Source: a virus
DNA length: 64,000 nt
IMG/VR virus record: IMGVR_UViG_3300042197_000642
Coordinates: 31,796 to 95,795 of that record
Reading direction: 5' to 3' (one strand)
Part shown: positions 40,005 to 48,123 of the stretch, in pieces
Layout: each line of letters begins with the position of its first letter
Numbering within the stretch: position 1 is the first letter of the stretch
Position numbers and translations under genes: made by a program
The notes under the pieces: model-generated
Seen by the model: only the letters and a program-made list of their open reading frames with translations
The model's database searches: none
What the model was told of the DNA's origin: nothing

Positions 40005-40412
40005 TTAGTCCTGTACGACTGATGGGTTTGAACGAGCTTGACGAGATCCATCACGGAATTCTCTTTCAAACTTGTTGTCACCGTGATCAGCAAAACCACC
40101 TTTTGAGAAGTCACCTAACATTGCAGGTGCTTCTACCCATGCTGCAGAACCTACGTGAGCACGCTCACGCATTGTTTCTTCAGCTGGTTTTGTGTGTACA
40201 GCTTTGTTACGGTTTGGACGGCCTGCTGCAGGTTCATAACCTTGCATCGCACCAGTTTCAAACTCTTGAGGGACATCTGTATCTGTTGCTACACCCTCTT
40301 CAAAACGCAATGGTCCACGTTGTCCTGGGACAGCGCCTGCCATTTTACGATCGTATACGTTGCCAACACGCTCAGGAAGCTGAGGTGCTGGACCGATTGT
40401 TGATTCAGCCAT
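40005..40412 (-). CDS. Hypothetical head-module protein
   Basis: Start set at ATG 40412, preceded by ATAAGGAGTC; the longer frame to 40529 runs into the terminase gene. A 135-residue hydrophilic protein, Pro/Gly/Arg-rich, with little predicted structure (MAESTIGPAPQLPERVGNVY; PGQRGPLRFEEGVATDTDVP; KFEREFRDGSRQARSNPS). Probably a disordered structural or internal protein. A TATACT box sits at about 40482-40487. Confidence 0.6.
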   Translation of the reverse strand: MAESTIGPAPQLPERVGNVYDRKMAGAVPGQRGPLRFEEGVATDTDVPQEFETGAMQGYEPAAGRPNRNKAVHTKPAEETMRERAHVGSAAWVEAPAMLGDFSKGGFADHGDNKFEREFRDGSRQARSNPSVVQD

Positions 40413-40494
40413 TAATGACTCCTTATAAATTGAGATTGAGGACCTCAAGTACAGTGTTCTAGTTTTTCCCCCAAATGTCAGTATAAAGTATACT

Positions 40495-42069
40495 TTATTT
40501 ATAAAATGGAGATGACGTAACCTCAACACTAGGCATTGTCATATCCATAGTTAAAACTACTGCTATAGCTAGGCTATCTGCATAATCATCATGAGCATGT
40601 GCCTCTTCTGGGGCATGGGCTAAAAAGTTAGGCCCCTGAAACTTAGTTTCAAGATCCGCCATCTGTTGGTAAAACCGCTTCCAAGTTCTTAACCTTCTAG
40701 TCTTAGCGTGAGCGGGCCACCCAATCATTTTTCTATCAATTAAAGCTTTTAAATGTTTCCACCTTTTTGATTGTGCGGATTGACTACTCTCTAGAGCGTG
40801 TACTTCAGATCCCGGTAATAGAAGTTTTAATCTTTGAGCTACGGCATCACCTACACCATTAGCGTCTACACCTACAGATAGAACATCGTAATTACTTAAA
40901 AAAGTAGTAATTTGAAAATACTGATCTTCCCAATCATCTCCTTGTATCTCTAACCAGTTTAAAACTCTATGATCAAAATAGCCAAACTCATCAGGCCTAT
41001 CCCAGTCTACCCAAAGAACTGTTACTACTGTTGAGTCTATTTTTCTAGCAGGATCTATACCAACTACAACTGGGGAACGGTGCCAGGCTTTTACTACTTC
41101 TTGCGAGGTGTCACCTAGCTCATCTAATATAGATGATGTAATAAACATACCTCGTTCAAGAAGCCACTTACAGTTGTAAGACATCTGAAACTCATCAGAG
41201 TCCTCCCCAATACGAAGCATCTCTTTTCTTATAAACTTACCGTAGTTTTCATTTACTTTAGCTACGTCTCGCCAATCCCATTCAAAATGGTTTTGTCTAG
41301 TTCCCCTACTAGTCTGTCTACGTTTGTTTAATTGAATAGACCTGTAAAAGTTGTTTTTGCTAGTAGTTGGGGTTCCGGTTTTAACCATAGTTCCTGAGTA
41401 GTATGCAAGCATAGGAGATATAGATTTAGATACAACAAAGTCGTCTGCTTCTTGGCACTCGTCAATAACTACTAAATGAAAAGACTTGGATTCAATCTTT
41501 GCGCGAGGGTTAGCTGTCATCATCATTAAAGTAGAACCAGAGTTCTTAAGTTTAATTTGTCGTGTAACTCCAGGGACTTTTCCTAAAGAGTCATCAATCT
41601 CTGGGTCACCTAAAATCTCTAATGCCCGTTCACTAGTAAGTCTACTAATTGTTCTACCAAATAGTGTTTCTACTTGCCCCTCAACTGGAGCAAACATACC
41701 AACCCATAATCCATCTTTAAACTTACCTAATAAATCTGGGTACATCTTTGCAAGTCGTGGTAGCAAAACCATTAATGTTGCAACAGTATTAGCAATAGTT
41801 TCAGATTTACCAGACTGACGAGCTGCAAGAGCAGTAACTTCTTCACCGTCATTAATAATTATAGATTCCATTATACGTCTAGATAAAGGTTCTTGATATG
41901 AGTGTAGTTCATGCCCAACTAATGCTGTCATAAATGTTACGCATCGGTCTACTAGTTTTTTGACAAACTCTTTAGAAAGCTCGTCGAGTTCATCTACCTC
42001 TTCTTCTTCTAAAAAAGGTACTTCATCTTCTAGTAGCTCATCTTCTTCATAAAATACTTGTTCTGACAT
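40495..42069 (-). CDS. terL: Terminase large subunit
   Basis: A 524-residue packaging ATPase/nuclease. Walker A-type ARQSGKSE at residues 83-90, Walker B LVVIDE at 199-204 followed by CQEADDF, and the coupling motif KTGTPTTSKNNFY. The RNase H-like nuclease shows Asp in VVGIDPARKIDSTVV, a second acidic site in LSVGVDANGVGDA, and the final AHDDYADSLAIAVV. It has an acidic N-terminal 30 residues. No small terminase subunit is obvious nearby. Confidence 0.93.
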   Translation of the reverse strand: MSEQVFYEEDELLEDEVPFLEEEEVDELDELSKEFVKKLVDRCVTFMTALVGHELHSYQEPLSRRIMESIIINDGEEVTALAARQSGKSETIANTVATLMVLLPRLAKMYPDLLGKFKDGLWVGMFAPVEGQVETLFGRTISRLTSERALEILGDPEIDDSLGKVPGVTRQIKLKNSGSTLMMMTANPRAKIESKSFHLVVIDECQEADDFVVSKSISPMLAYYSGTMVKTGTPTTSKNNFYRSIQLNKRRQTSRGTRQNHFEWDWRDVAKVNENYGKFIRKEMLRIGEDSDEFQMSYNCKWLLERGMFITSSILDELGDTSQEVVKAWHRSPVVVGIDPARKIDSTVVTVLWVDWDRPDEFGYFDHRVLNWLEIQGDDWEDQYFQITTFLSNYDVLSVGVDANGVGDAVAQRLKLLLPGSEVHALESSQSAQSKRWKHLKALIDRKMIGWPAHAKTRRLRTWKRFYQQMADLETKFQGPNFLAHAPEEAHAHDDYADSLAIAVVLTMDMTMPSVEVTSSPFYK

Positions 42070-42096
42070 ACGTTCCTAGTCTAGATTAAAACGGAA

Positions 42097-42119
42097 AGCC
42101 TGGGTATTCAACCCAGGCT
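42097..42119 (-). terminator. Intrinsic terminator
   Basis: A perfect 9-bp stem AGCCTGGGT / ACCCAGGCT with loop ATTCA. On the minus strand it is followed by TTCCGTTTTAATC. It separates the accessory genes (42184-44620) from the terminase operon. Confidence 0.8.
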
Positions 42120-42183
42120 GGCCGCTGCCACACGGGAGAGAAGGAAGAGAGGCAAGTAAAGTATAGTACATAAAGTTTAAAAC

Positions 42184-42429
42184 CTATAAAGTGGTTGTCT
42201 TCCTCTTATGAATTTCATAAACAACTGCATGCAAAACCTCTGCTCCGTCTAAAGCTTCATTTAAATAGACTTTTTCACTTGATTTTGCAAATCTAGAAAG
42301 ATTACGATTTATCTCAGTAAGTGCCTGGTCTAGCCACATCTCTAGGTCTGCTGTAGGTATTTTAGAAACTCTTTTTGCTACTTTATTTGAAAAAGGTCTT
42401 TCTTGTGGTTTTCTCTTAAAAAGATTCAT
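42184..42429 (-). CDS. Small hypothetical protein, 81 aa
   Basis: Basic N-terminus (MNLFKRKPQERPFSNKVAKR) and a helical remainder (LEMWLDQALTEINRNLSRFA, then AEVLHAVVYEIHKRK). Start overlaps the previous gene by 14 bases. Small helical protein in the place where small terminase might occur, but no DNA-binding helix-turn-helix is clear. Confidence 0.5.
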   Translation of the reverse strand: MNLFKRKPQERPFSNKVAKRVSKIPTADLEMWLDQALTEINRNLSRFAKSSEKVYLNEALDGAEVLHAVVYEIHKRKTTTL

Positions 42430-42709
42430 CGTAGCTTCCTTTATCTGGAGTCCATGCAGTTCTAGCCCGCAATGCCTTTTTCATTAATAAATCTATATCT
42501 TCATCTGTTAATAATTTAGGGTCTGCAACAGTTTTAAATAAAATACCTAAGTAAATGCTTTTGTTTGTGTAGGGCATTCTAAAGACAAGACATTTACCAC
42601 TTCTGTATGGCATTTCAGTTTCTTGGGTTGTGCCCTTTTCAATTATTGGTAAAAACTTCTTATGCCAGTATTTAAGAGTTCCGCCGTATAGTGATCCAAA
42701 TGTTACCAA
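42416..42709 (-). CDS. Small hypothetical protein, 97 aa
   Basis: Contains RMPYTNKSIYLGILFKTVAD, a beta-strand region, and a C-terminal helix (LLTDEDIDLLMKKALRARTA). Basic overall. Not recognised; part of the tightly packed accessory operon. Confidence 0.5.
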   Translation of the reverse strand: MVTFGSLYGGTLKYWHKKFLPIIEKGTTQETEMPYRSGKCLVFRMPYTNKSIYLGILFKTVADPKLLTDEDIDLLMKKALRARTAWTPDKGSYDESF

Positions 42710-42712
42710 GAG

Positions 42713-43300
42713 TTATTCCATCTCCTTAGAAAGGGTTTCCATAAACCCTTTAACTTTCTGTATTCTAGCGGATATTGTTGCTTGATGGTTTAACTGAACC
42801 CTATATGAGCGCTCCATGCTCTTAACCTCAGCAGGTCCCATGTCGTTCCATATGTCTAATCCAGAAGACTTTAGGTATTTACCGGTTGAATCGCTATTCT
42901 TTAGCCCATTCCACATATCCTCAGACACGCCTCGGTATTCCCACCAAGTGTTGTCTCTAAACACAACAGTTAGAGTTTTTGAGTCTCTTTCATATCCAAT
43001 AGATAAAGCCCTAGGGCGTTTAAAGTTACTGGTTGGAGCATCAAGGGCTTCTACATCTTTTGGTTGAATAACCTCGTAGTCACCAGAATCTCTTTCTGTA
43101 TTATCTTGTATTTCATTCCTAAAGCCATCTATATCGGCTTTAGTTGGTGGTGCAGAGTCTGCCATTGATACCTTGGTAGGCAGATCTGCTACGCGCTCGC
43201 TCATACGCATAGCTAAATTTAAAATACGGTTTTCGTTATCTAACCGTTGAGAGACCTTCTTTACAGAAGCTCTTTTGTTTTTATTATAATTCTTGGCCAC
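42713..43300 (-). CDS. KTSC-domain protein
   Basis: A 195-residue protein with a KTSC domain at about residues 96-150: RALSIGYERDSKTLTVVFRD, then NTWWEYRGVSEDMWNGLKNS and DSTGKYLKSS ('S.a....Yd....L.v.F..g..y.Y..V....w......S.G.yl'). KTSC domains are named for lysyl-tRNA-synthetase C-terminal fusions and are common in phages. The N-terminus is basic and disordered. Overlaps the next gene by 17 bases. Confidence 0.7.
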   Translation of the reverse strand: MAKNYNKNKRASVKKVSQRLDNENRILNLAMRMSERVADLPTKVSMADSAPPTKADIDGFRNEIQDNTERDSGDYEVIQPKDVEALDAPTSNFKRPRALSIGYERDSKTLTVVFRDNTWWEYRGVSEDMWNGLKNSDSTGKYLKSSGLDIWNDMGPAEVKSMERSYRVQLNHQATISARIQKVKGFMETLSKEME

Positions 43301-43565
43301 TTGTGTCTCCGCAAGTATGATCTTTAGTTTGAGTACTTAATACCCTTTCAAGGCATGTCCCACAGACTAACACCCGTACTTCAGAGAAGTTATTTTGCGC
43401 AGTTGCCCCTTTAGGAAAGTTACTACCATCTTCTGAAAACTCTGGTTCGTAATCTGATACAGATCTAATTTCATCAAATAGTTCTTGAGGAAATGGGCCT
43501 TTAGGTTCTGTTGCTGTTGAAGGAACCGGGTGAGGCTGGATAGCCTTCACCCGGATAAGCTTCAT
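43284..43565 (-). CDS. Small zinc-ribbon-like protein
   Basis: A 93-residue protein whose C-terminal end carries a Cys/His set (VLVCGTCLERVLSTQTKDHT, C..C then H-x-C), probably one zinc knuckle. The N-terminal part is Pro-rich. Possibly a regulator or adapter. Its start and stop are shared with both neighbours. Confidence 0.55.
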   Translation of the reverse strand: MKLIRVKAIQPHPVPSTATEPKGPFPQELFDEIRSVSDYEPEFSEDGSNFPKGATAQNNFSEVRVLVCGTCLERVLSTQTKDHTCGDTSGQEL

Positions 43566-43768
43566 TATTCTTCCTCTGCTACTTTAGTTTCCTCTTTTGG
43601 CTCTTTCTTTGCAGACTTCTTTGGTGTTGCTTCACGTAATGGGAAGTCACCCCGAGCAGCACGATCTCTTAGCCATGTAGGTAAACAAGTAGCACAGTAA
43701 TCAACTGGATTTACTCCAGGATCAGCGCATGTATAGTCCGCTTTATTTTTACAGTTAACACAGGTCAT
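43565..43768 (-). CDS. Small zinc-finger protein with Lys/Glu tail
   Basis: A 67-residue protein. MTCVNCKNKADYTCADPGVN gives CxxC plus Cys, then YCATCLPTWL gives another CxxC: a two-knuckle B-box or zinc-ribbon arrangement. The last 25 residues are Lys/Glu-rich. Role unknown. Confidence 0.6.
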   Translation of the reverse strand: MTCVNCKNKADYTCADPGVNPVDYCATCLPTWLRDRAARGDFPLREATPKKSAKKEPKEETKVAEEE

Positions 43769-43775
43769 TTAATTA

Positions 43776-44057
43776 TTATTTCTTTTTTGCTTTCTTTGCT
43801 GCTTCGGCAGATAATTTCTTTCCAGCCTCTTTAGCAACAGTTTCAGCAATTCTGCCAAATGCAGGATCTTTTTTATTTAACCAACGAAGCGCTGTTGGGA
43901 TAATGGATGCCCATAGAGCATTGGCTACTAGTAACCATTCTCCTGAACCAAATTCAAGTGGACTGGCAATTCCGCTTGTTTGAGTAACAATCATTACTGC
44001 ACCAATTACCTGACCAAGCAGGTTTCGTACATATGATTCTATTGCGGCTTTATTCAT
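43776..44057 (-). CDS. Holin-like membrane protein
   Basis: A 93-residue protein with two membrane segments: LGQVIGAVMIVTQTSGI (about residues 14-30) and WLLVANALWASIIPTALRWL (40-59), followed by a short loop and a basic tail (EAAKKAKKK). This two-span layout with a 'A....P.alR.lnkkDpafg' motif is what r1t-type actinophage holins and related proteins look like. It is far from the CHAP endolysin. Confidence 0.6.
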   Translation of the reverse strand: MNKAAIESYVRNLLGQVIGAVMIVTQTSGIASPLEFGSGEWLLVANALWASIIPTALRWLNKKDPAFGRIAETVAKEAGKKLSAEAAKKAKKK

Positions 44058-44077
44058 TGTTTCTCCTTAGAGTTGTA

Positions 44078-44293
44078 TTACTGAGAATATTCAGTCATAA
44101 CAGCAGGTGACTTAGGGGTATCTGTCATCTTTTTAGTTGCAGCACCCATAACATCCATACCTGCTTTAAAAGCCATTCCTTGTACAACGCGTTTGCCAAC
44201 TTTAGATCGAGCAGCACGAGTAGTAGTAGCTAGGAGGCGTGGTCCAACAACTCGGGCAGCGGCTCCAACTGCAGCAGCAATAGGAAAAGGCAT
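44078..44293 (-). CDS. Small Ala/Arg-rich protein
   Basis: A 71-residue protein, with an Ala-rich hydrophobic start (FPIAAAVGAAARVVGPRLLA) and basic centre (TTRAARSKVGKRVV). It may associate with membrane or DNA. Not recognised. A CTGACA sequence lies upstream. Confidence 0.5.
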   Translation of the reverse strand: MPFPIAAAVGAAARVVGPRLLATTTRAARSKVGKRVVQGMAFKAGMDVMGAATKKMTDTPKSPAVMTEYSQ

Positions 44294-44329
44294 GGTTATA
44301 GTGTGGCAAGGTCTGACTTAAATGTCAGC

Positions 44330-44620
44330 CTAATCTACCGATTCTTTAATATGTTGGTTGAAGCTGCCGCGTAATTCGGCTATATTTTCTTTAACTTCTG
44401 TAATGTCGACCCTTAACCAACCAATTTCTTTTTGTATCTGATTGATGGTGTCCTTGATACTAGAGCCTCCATTGGGCTTCAGCTCTGATAGCTCATTCTT
44501 TCGTATGTCGGCTATTTCTTTACGTAAGAACGCTCGGGCTATCCAACTTATAATCCCAAAAGCAATAACTAAAAGTCCTATAAGATAGGTAACAATCTGT
44601 AATGTCTCTGCAGTAAACAT
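44330..44620 (-). CDS. Membrane-anchored coiled-coil protein
   Basis: A 96-residue protein. One N-terminal membrane segment (LQIVTYLIGLLVIAFGIISW) is followed by a basic patch and a coiled coil (TINQIQKEIGWLRVDITEVK, then ENIAELRGSFNQHI). This resembles hemolysin XhlA-type and spanin-like accessory lysis proteins. First gene of the accessory minus-strand operon after the divergent intergenic region. Confidence 0.6.
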   Translation of the reverse strand: MFTAETLQIVTYLIGLLVIAFGIISWIARAFLRKEIADIRKNELSELKPNGGSSIKDTINQIQKEIGWLRVDITEVKENIAELRGSFNQHIKESVD

Positions 44621-44684
44621 TTAGTCTCCATTAAGTGTTTAATTCGTATATTAGTATTTGTTTTCCGTATATGAGACACGAATC

Positions 44685-44725
44685 TATAAAGTATACGCTT
44701 AATTCAATGTTTTATGTCAGGTTAA
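44685..44725 (-). promoter_or_regulatory. Candidate minus-strand promoter
   Basis: Read on the minus strand: CTGACA, 19 bases, then TATACT followed by TTATAG. It would drive the 44620-42184 accessory operon. The same TATACT box occurs before other minus-strand operons in this window. Confidence 0.35.
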
Positions 44726-44747
44726 ACTAAATTAATTGTAATTGAAC

Positions 44748-44790
44748 TTGACACATAGTGTATCTCTAGTGTTGTCTAGTATATGCACCA
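44748..44790 (+). promoter_or_regulatory. Candidate plus-strand promoter for lysozyme/WhiB pair
   Basis: TTGACA at 44748-44753 lies 55 bases before the lysozyme ATG in an AT-rich divergent intergenic region. No well-spaced -10 box follows; weak options are TCTAGT (44765) paired with TTGAAC (44742). WhiB-type regulation is possible. Confidence 0.3.
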
Positions 44791-44807
44791 ACTGAAAAGG
44801 AGCAGAA

Positions 44808-45386
44808 ATGCTAAATATCAGAAGGAGGTTTTCTATTATGGTGGTTGCAGCAATATTTGCTGGGCATTGCACACCAGCCATTGGGCTGGAAGCACCTATC
44901 GTAGAGAAAACCCAAGGCGAAATCGCCAAGAATCCTTTAGAGCTATACGCTCTTAAGAAAAAGCTAAATGACGATGAGTTAATTGGCTTACTGCAAGAAG
45001 TTGGGTTTAAGGGAAAGTCCCTTAAAATGGCTTATGCAGTTGCAAAAAAGGAGTCCAACGGACGCCCCAAAGCGCATAATGATAATGTAAAAACTGGAGA
45101 CAACTCCTATGGTATATTTCAAATTAATATGCTTGGAGAACTTGGAGAACAACGTAGAAAAAAGTATGGTTTGTCCAGCAACCGTGATTTATTTAACCCT
45201 GTCACTAATGCACAAATTGCTTACCACATGAGTAATAAAGGTAAAGTTTGGACTGCATGGAAAGTGGCATATGGAAAAAACAATGGACCTCGGTTTGAGA
45301 TGTTCTATAAGAACATCCTTACAGACGTTTGTATTGCACCGCTAACCCCGCTTAAATCGGAGAATCGAAAGGATAACTTAACTTAA
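44808..45386 (+). CDS. Exported lysozyme/lytic transglycosylase-like enzyme
   Basis: A 192-residue protein with a signal peptide (basic MLNIRRRF, hydrophobic SIMVVAAIFAGHC) and an enzyme domain at about residues 60-165: AYAVAKKESNGRP (catalytic-type Glu), NSYGIFQINMLGELGEQRRK, KYGLSSNRDLFNP, then MSNKGKVWTAW. The domain is a close relative of the one inside the tape measure protein. It lies on the strand opposite to its surroundings and is coupled to a WhiB-like gene (TAATG). Could be a host-secreted cell-wall enzyme active during infection. RBS AAAAGGAG. Confidence 0.75.
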   Translation: MLNIRRRFSIMVVAAIFAGHCTPAIGLEAPIVEKTQGEIAKNPLELYALKKKLNDDELIGLLQEVGFKGKSLKMAYAVAKKESNGRPKAHNDNVKTGDNSYGIFQINMLGELGEQRRKKYGLSSNRDLFNPVTNAQIAYHMSNKGKVWTAWKVAYGKNNGPRFEMFYKNILTDVCIAPLTPLKSENRKDNLT

Positions 45387-45673
45387 TGAAGACTATAGCC
45401 CCGTATTTTGATGGAACTCAGTTGTGTGCCCAGACAGATCCGGAGCTCTTCTTCCCCTCTAGTCCTGTATTGACAGTTAAACATAAGCGTTTAACTAAAC
45501 CAATATGCGATGCCTGCCACTTTAAGTCAGAGTGTTTAGATTACGCTGTGACAACTAATGTGTCTGGTATTTGGGCTAATACGAGCGATAACGATAGGCG
45601 ATTAATACGTAGGAAGCGTGGCTTGCCTGCACCGTCAACCGTTGGTTCACTAATAACTAAACTAGTGAGCTAA
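45386..45673 (+). CDS. whiB: WhiB-like transcription regulator
   Basis: A 95-residue WhiB-family protein. Four conserved cysteines occur in the order C14, C41-x2-C44-x5-C50 (CDACHFKSEC), which bind a 4Fe-4S cluster, followed by the turn GIWANTSDNDRRLI, matching 'GiWgG.te.eRr', and a basic tail. WhiB proteins bind the principal sigma factor and are restricted to actinobacteria and their phages, so this gene is strong evidence for the host group. Could switch host or phage promoters. Confidence 0.9.
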   Translation: MKTIAPYFDGTQLCAQTDPELFFPSSPVLTVKHKRLTKPICDACHFKSECLDYAVTTNVSGIWANTSDNDRRLIRRKRGLPAPSTVGSLITKLVS

Positions 45674-45688
45674 GCTTTTATAAATGCC

Positions 45689-45714
45689 AAAGGCCGGGAG
45701 CAATCCCGGCCTTT
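45689..45714. terminator. Bidirectional terminator
   Basis: An 11-bp perfect stem AAAGGCCGGGA / TCCCGGCCTTT with loop GCAA, between the convergent WhiB gene and the minus-strand gene at 45733-46461. T-rich flanks occur on both sides (GTGCTTTTT on plus). Confidence 0.85.
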
Positions 45715-45732
45715 GTGCTTTTTGAGTGTGAC

Positions 45733-46461
45733 TTAAGAAGCGAAGTAAGGTGCAATTGTAATTGTTGCAGTTGAAGCAACTGAACCTGCTCCTGCTGCTG
45801 TTGACTGAGTTTTAATAGTTCCAGCCTTAGCCATAACCTTTGCTGTACCTGTATCTGCGGTAGACGCAATATTATCATTGGTCTTAGCAAATGTGAAGGT
45901 GTTAGTTGCAGCTCCTGTAATAGTGTATGTACCGTTTAGTACTGTAGTAGTTAAGCCAGCAATAACAACTGATTGACCTGTGGCATAGCCATGTGCATTA
46001 GCTGTAATTGTTGCAACGTTGTCAGTTAGAGCTACGTTGCTAATTGCTGGGGTTACTGCTGAAGATGTAGTAATGTTAGCTGTTTCGTAACCAGCGTCAC
46101 GAAGAGCATCAAGTGCCAAAGCTGTGGTTAGTCCAATAACGTTTGGTACGTTGATATAAGCAACACCTGAGATGTAAGCGCCATCTCCTGAAGCATTGGC
46201 TGGGAATCCAGCATAAGCAGCCTCAGCTACTGCGTGGTTTGAAAGTGTTGGGTTCAAGCGTGAGCTTGGGTATACAGTGTATCCGCCCCATCCGTAGTTC
46301 TGTGAAGCGTTTGCCGCTACAGCTACAGTTGAAGGTGCGGTTGTGTAATCTGCCGTTGTTGTACGTTCGTCGTTTGGTTGCATTGGGAAGTTGCCCCATA
46401 CAAAGTCAACGAATACGTTACCAGCGGTATCAAGAAGATTACCGTTGTTATTTGTTGCCAT
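45733..46461 (-). CDS. Virion protein with PASTA domain and shared beta module
   Basis: A 242-residue protein. Residues 105-128 (VPNVIGLTTALALDALRDAG) match the first part of a PASTA domain. Residues 139-209 are the beta module found in three other virion genes here (NVATITANAHGYATGQSVVI, then NGTYTITGAATNTFTFAKT). The N-terminus is Asn/Gly-rich and resembles capsid-associated or fibre proteins. PASTA domains bind muropeptides, so contact with the cell wall is possible. Confidence 0.65.
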   Translation of the reverse strand: MATNNNGNLLDTAGNVFVDFVWGNFPMQPNDERTTTADYTTAPSTVAVAANASQNYGWGGYTVYPSSRLNPTLSNHAVAEAAYAGFPANASGDGAYISGVAYINVPNVIGLTTALALDALRDAGYETANITTSSAVTPAISNVALTDNVATITANAHGYATGQSVVIAGLTTTVLNGTYTITGAATNTFTFAKTNDNIASTADTGTAKVMAKAGTIKTQSTAAGAGSVASTATITIAPYFAS

Positions 46462-46536
46462 TATTTACCTTTTCTCTAGAGTGGGTATGCGCCTGATCGG
46501 GGCGCCCTACTAGTATCTAAGAGGATTTGAGGTATG

Positions 46537-46698
46537 TCAGCGCTTATTAAAGGGTTTAAACAGCCTTTTTACAAAGTCTTTAATAGAGTGCCACTTGGCT
46601 TCTATTTTTCTTTCTAGTTCAGCTTCATGAGTTTCTTCATAGTGATCTGACCCAAAGTAAGGACCACTCATTTGTTTATAGTGGTGGTGAGGAGACAT
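46537..46698 (-). CDS. Small protein, 53 aa
   Basis: ATG 46698 to TGA 46537. The protein opens MSPHHHYKQMSGPYFGSDHY and has an amphipathic basic helix (AELERKIEAKWHSIKDFVKR). The GPYFG motif resembles repeats in the nearby Hint-domain virion protein. Function unknown. Confidence 0.5.
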   Translation of the reverse strand: MSPHHHYKQMSGPYFGSDHYEETHEAELERKIEAKWHSIKDFVKRLFKPFNKR

Positions 46699-46701
46699 AA
46701 T

Positions 46702-47445
46702 TTAATTATAATTCTTTTTGACCCATTTTAACTTTTTATAAGCTCCATAAAATGGAAAATCTTTAGGTCTATATGTAGCGTTGTTCATAGAACGCCTAAC
46801 ATGTTGCTGATGAGGCGTAGGCATCTCAAACTCACTAAACCAATTTACCCTTTGTATTGGAATAACTTGAATAAAAGGAGTTCCTTTAGGAACAATTCCG
46901 CTATAACCTTTCTTTACAAAAAAAGGCATACGACCACTAATAGTTGCTACATCTGAATCTATAATTCCAGATGGTGTGTAGTAAGGTAGCTCAAACCGAT
47001 TCATTGGTTGAGTTACTAGCAAACTCCATCCAGGAGGAGCTTCCATACCCCAAATAGTTTGCCAATGAAAGTGGTTTTCCCAGTAGCCTTCTGGAACGTG
47101 AAATCCCGCCATCTTTTCTCTTATTTGTAAAAAAGGTTTATAAGCCTCTTCTGAAACAATAATAGTACAACCTTTTTTAGTAGATATAATTTCTATATCG
47201 CATGGAAGCGGAAATAAATAACCTGAGGTCATGGCATCAAAAAAAGGTATACATGATTTAAACCCGATTGGTATTGTATGACCCTGCTCATGAATTTTAA
47301 CAAGATCTTCATTTTTTACTTTATGGGTAAAGAAGTCTGCTTCTCTGTACCATTGAGGCATTGAACTAGCCGCGGGTACTGGTTTTGAAGAGTCGTCAGT
47401 TAAACATATTTCTTGATCAGCGATGAACTTTATAGTTACATCCAT
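46702..47445 (-). CDS. Conserved phage protein of unknown function (DUF6065-like)
   Basis: A 247-residue protein of the type often seen beside 2-oxoglutarate oxygenase genes in aquatic phages: MPQWYREADFFTHK near the start, APPGWSLLVTQPMNRFELPY in the middle, IPKGTPFIQVIPIQR-like motif near residue 195 (VPKGTPFIQVIPIQRVNW). The pattern suggests a beta-barrel cupin-like fold. I recall such proteins as DUF6065; the number should be checked. Last residues are basic. Confidence 0.6.
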   Translation of the reverse strand: MDVTIKFIADQEICLTDDSSKPVPAASSMPQWYREADFFTHKVKNEDLVKIHEQGHTIPIGFKSCIPFFDAMTSGYLFPLPCDIEIISTKKGCTIIVSEEAYKPFLQIREKMAGFHVPEGYWENHFHWQTIWGMEAPPGWSLLVTQPMNRFELPYYTPSGIIDSDVATISGRMPFFVKKGYSGIVPKGTPFIQVIPIQRVNWFSEFEMPTPHQQHVRRSMNNATYRPKDFPFYGAYKKLKWVKKNYN

Positions 47446-47448
47446 TTT

Positions 47449-48084
47449 TTAATAATCTTTTCTTCTAATATTCTTTTCGTGGTACCTATCGGTGTAATCA
47501 AACATTGTTACGGCAGAATACTTAATGCCACCAGATACCGGCATAGCCCTATGGCGATATATGTAGTTTGATGGGAATAAGAAATGGTCTCCTCTTTTAG
47601 GTTTTACCGTTAGATCAAACTCTTCAAACCAAAGTTCTCCACCCTCATAATCATCGTTTAAGTACAAAACAGATGAAAGAGTACATGTAAATGTAGGACC
47701 ATGATCTGGATGAGTATTAAAGAACTCACCTTCCCCATATCTAACAAAGTTTATAACTTGTTGCCACTCACATCGTAACTTGTGAATCGGCTCGTAATGG
47801 TTTTTGCACTCATGAAGAATAGAGTTAACTGGGTTCCAAATAGCTGCTAAGTCTTTGTTTTTTGAGTTTATAGGCCAGCAGTCTAATTTACCTATTTTAA
47901 AATCTACACATTTTCTGTGTTGTATAAGCTCTTCTGCATCACCAACTCTTGCTCTATTCCATTTACGAAAGGGTGTACTTCCATCTAAAGACGACTCAAG
48001 CATACTTGGAATATCTAAGTCTGCAGGAATAGTGTTTTTATACAAGTATATTCCTACTGCTAGTTTTTCAAATTCGTAATTCAT
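47449..48084 (-). CDS. 2-oxoglutarate/Fe(II)-dependent oxygenase (P4H-like)
   Basis: A 211-residue P4H-type oxygenase. Iron ligands H125 and D127 (NTHPDHG) and H178 (YRHRA), with a basic residue K188 (GIKYSAV) to hold 2-oxoglutarate. SSVLYLNDDYEGGELWFEEF is the family core. Such enzymes hydroxylate proteins or nucleic-acid bases. It lies directly upstream of a DUF6065-like gene. Confidence 0.8.
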   Translation of the reverse strand: MNYEFEKLAVGIYLYKNTIPADLDIPSMLESSLDGSTPFRKWNRARVGDAEELIQHRKCVDFKIGKLDCWPINSKNKDLAAIWNPVNSILHECKNHYEPIHKLRCEWQQVINFVRYGEGEFFNTHPDHGPTFTCTLSSVLYLNDDYEGGELWFEEFDLTVKPKRGDHFLFPSNYIYRHRAMPVSGGIKYSAVTMFDYTDRYHEKNIRRKDY

Positions 48085-48123
48085 GTTCTGCTCCCAATTG
48101 TGTTAGTAGTTGTTTCCCTCTAC

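Noticed and set aside
40022-40462. 146-residue plus-strand frame opposite the 40005-40412 gene
   Set aside because: Its Leu/His/Gln-rich content is what the antisense of a Pro/Gly/Arg-rich protein gives; no start signals.
40413-40529. Upstream extension of the 40005-40412 gene
   Set aside because: It overlaps the terminase end and lacks a ribosome site, while ATG 40412 has AAGGAG.
44732-44929. Minus-strand 65-residue frame over the lysozyme start
   Set aside because: It lies opposite the signal peptide of a clear plus-strand gene and has no ribosome site.
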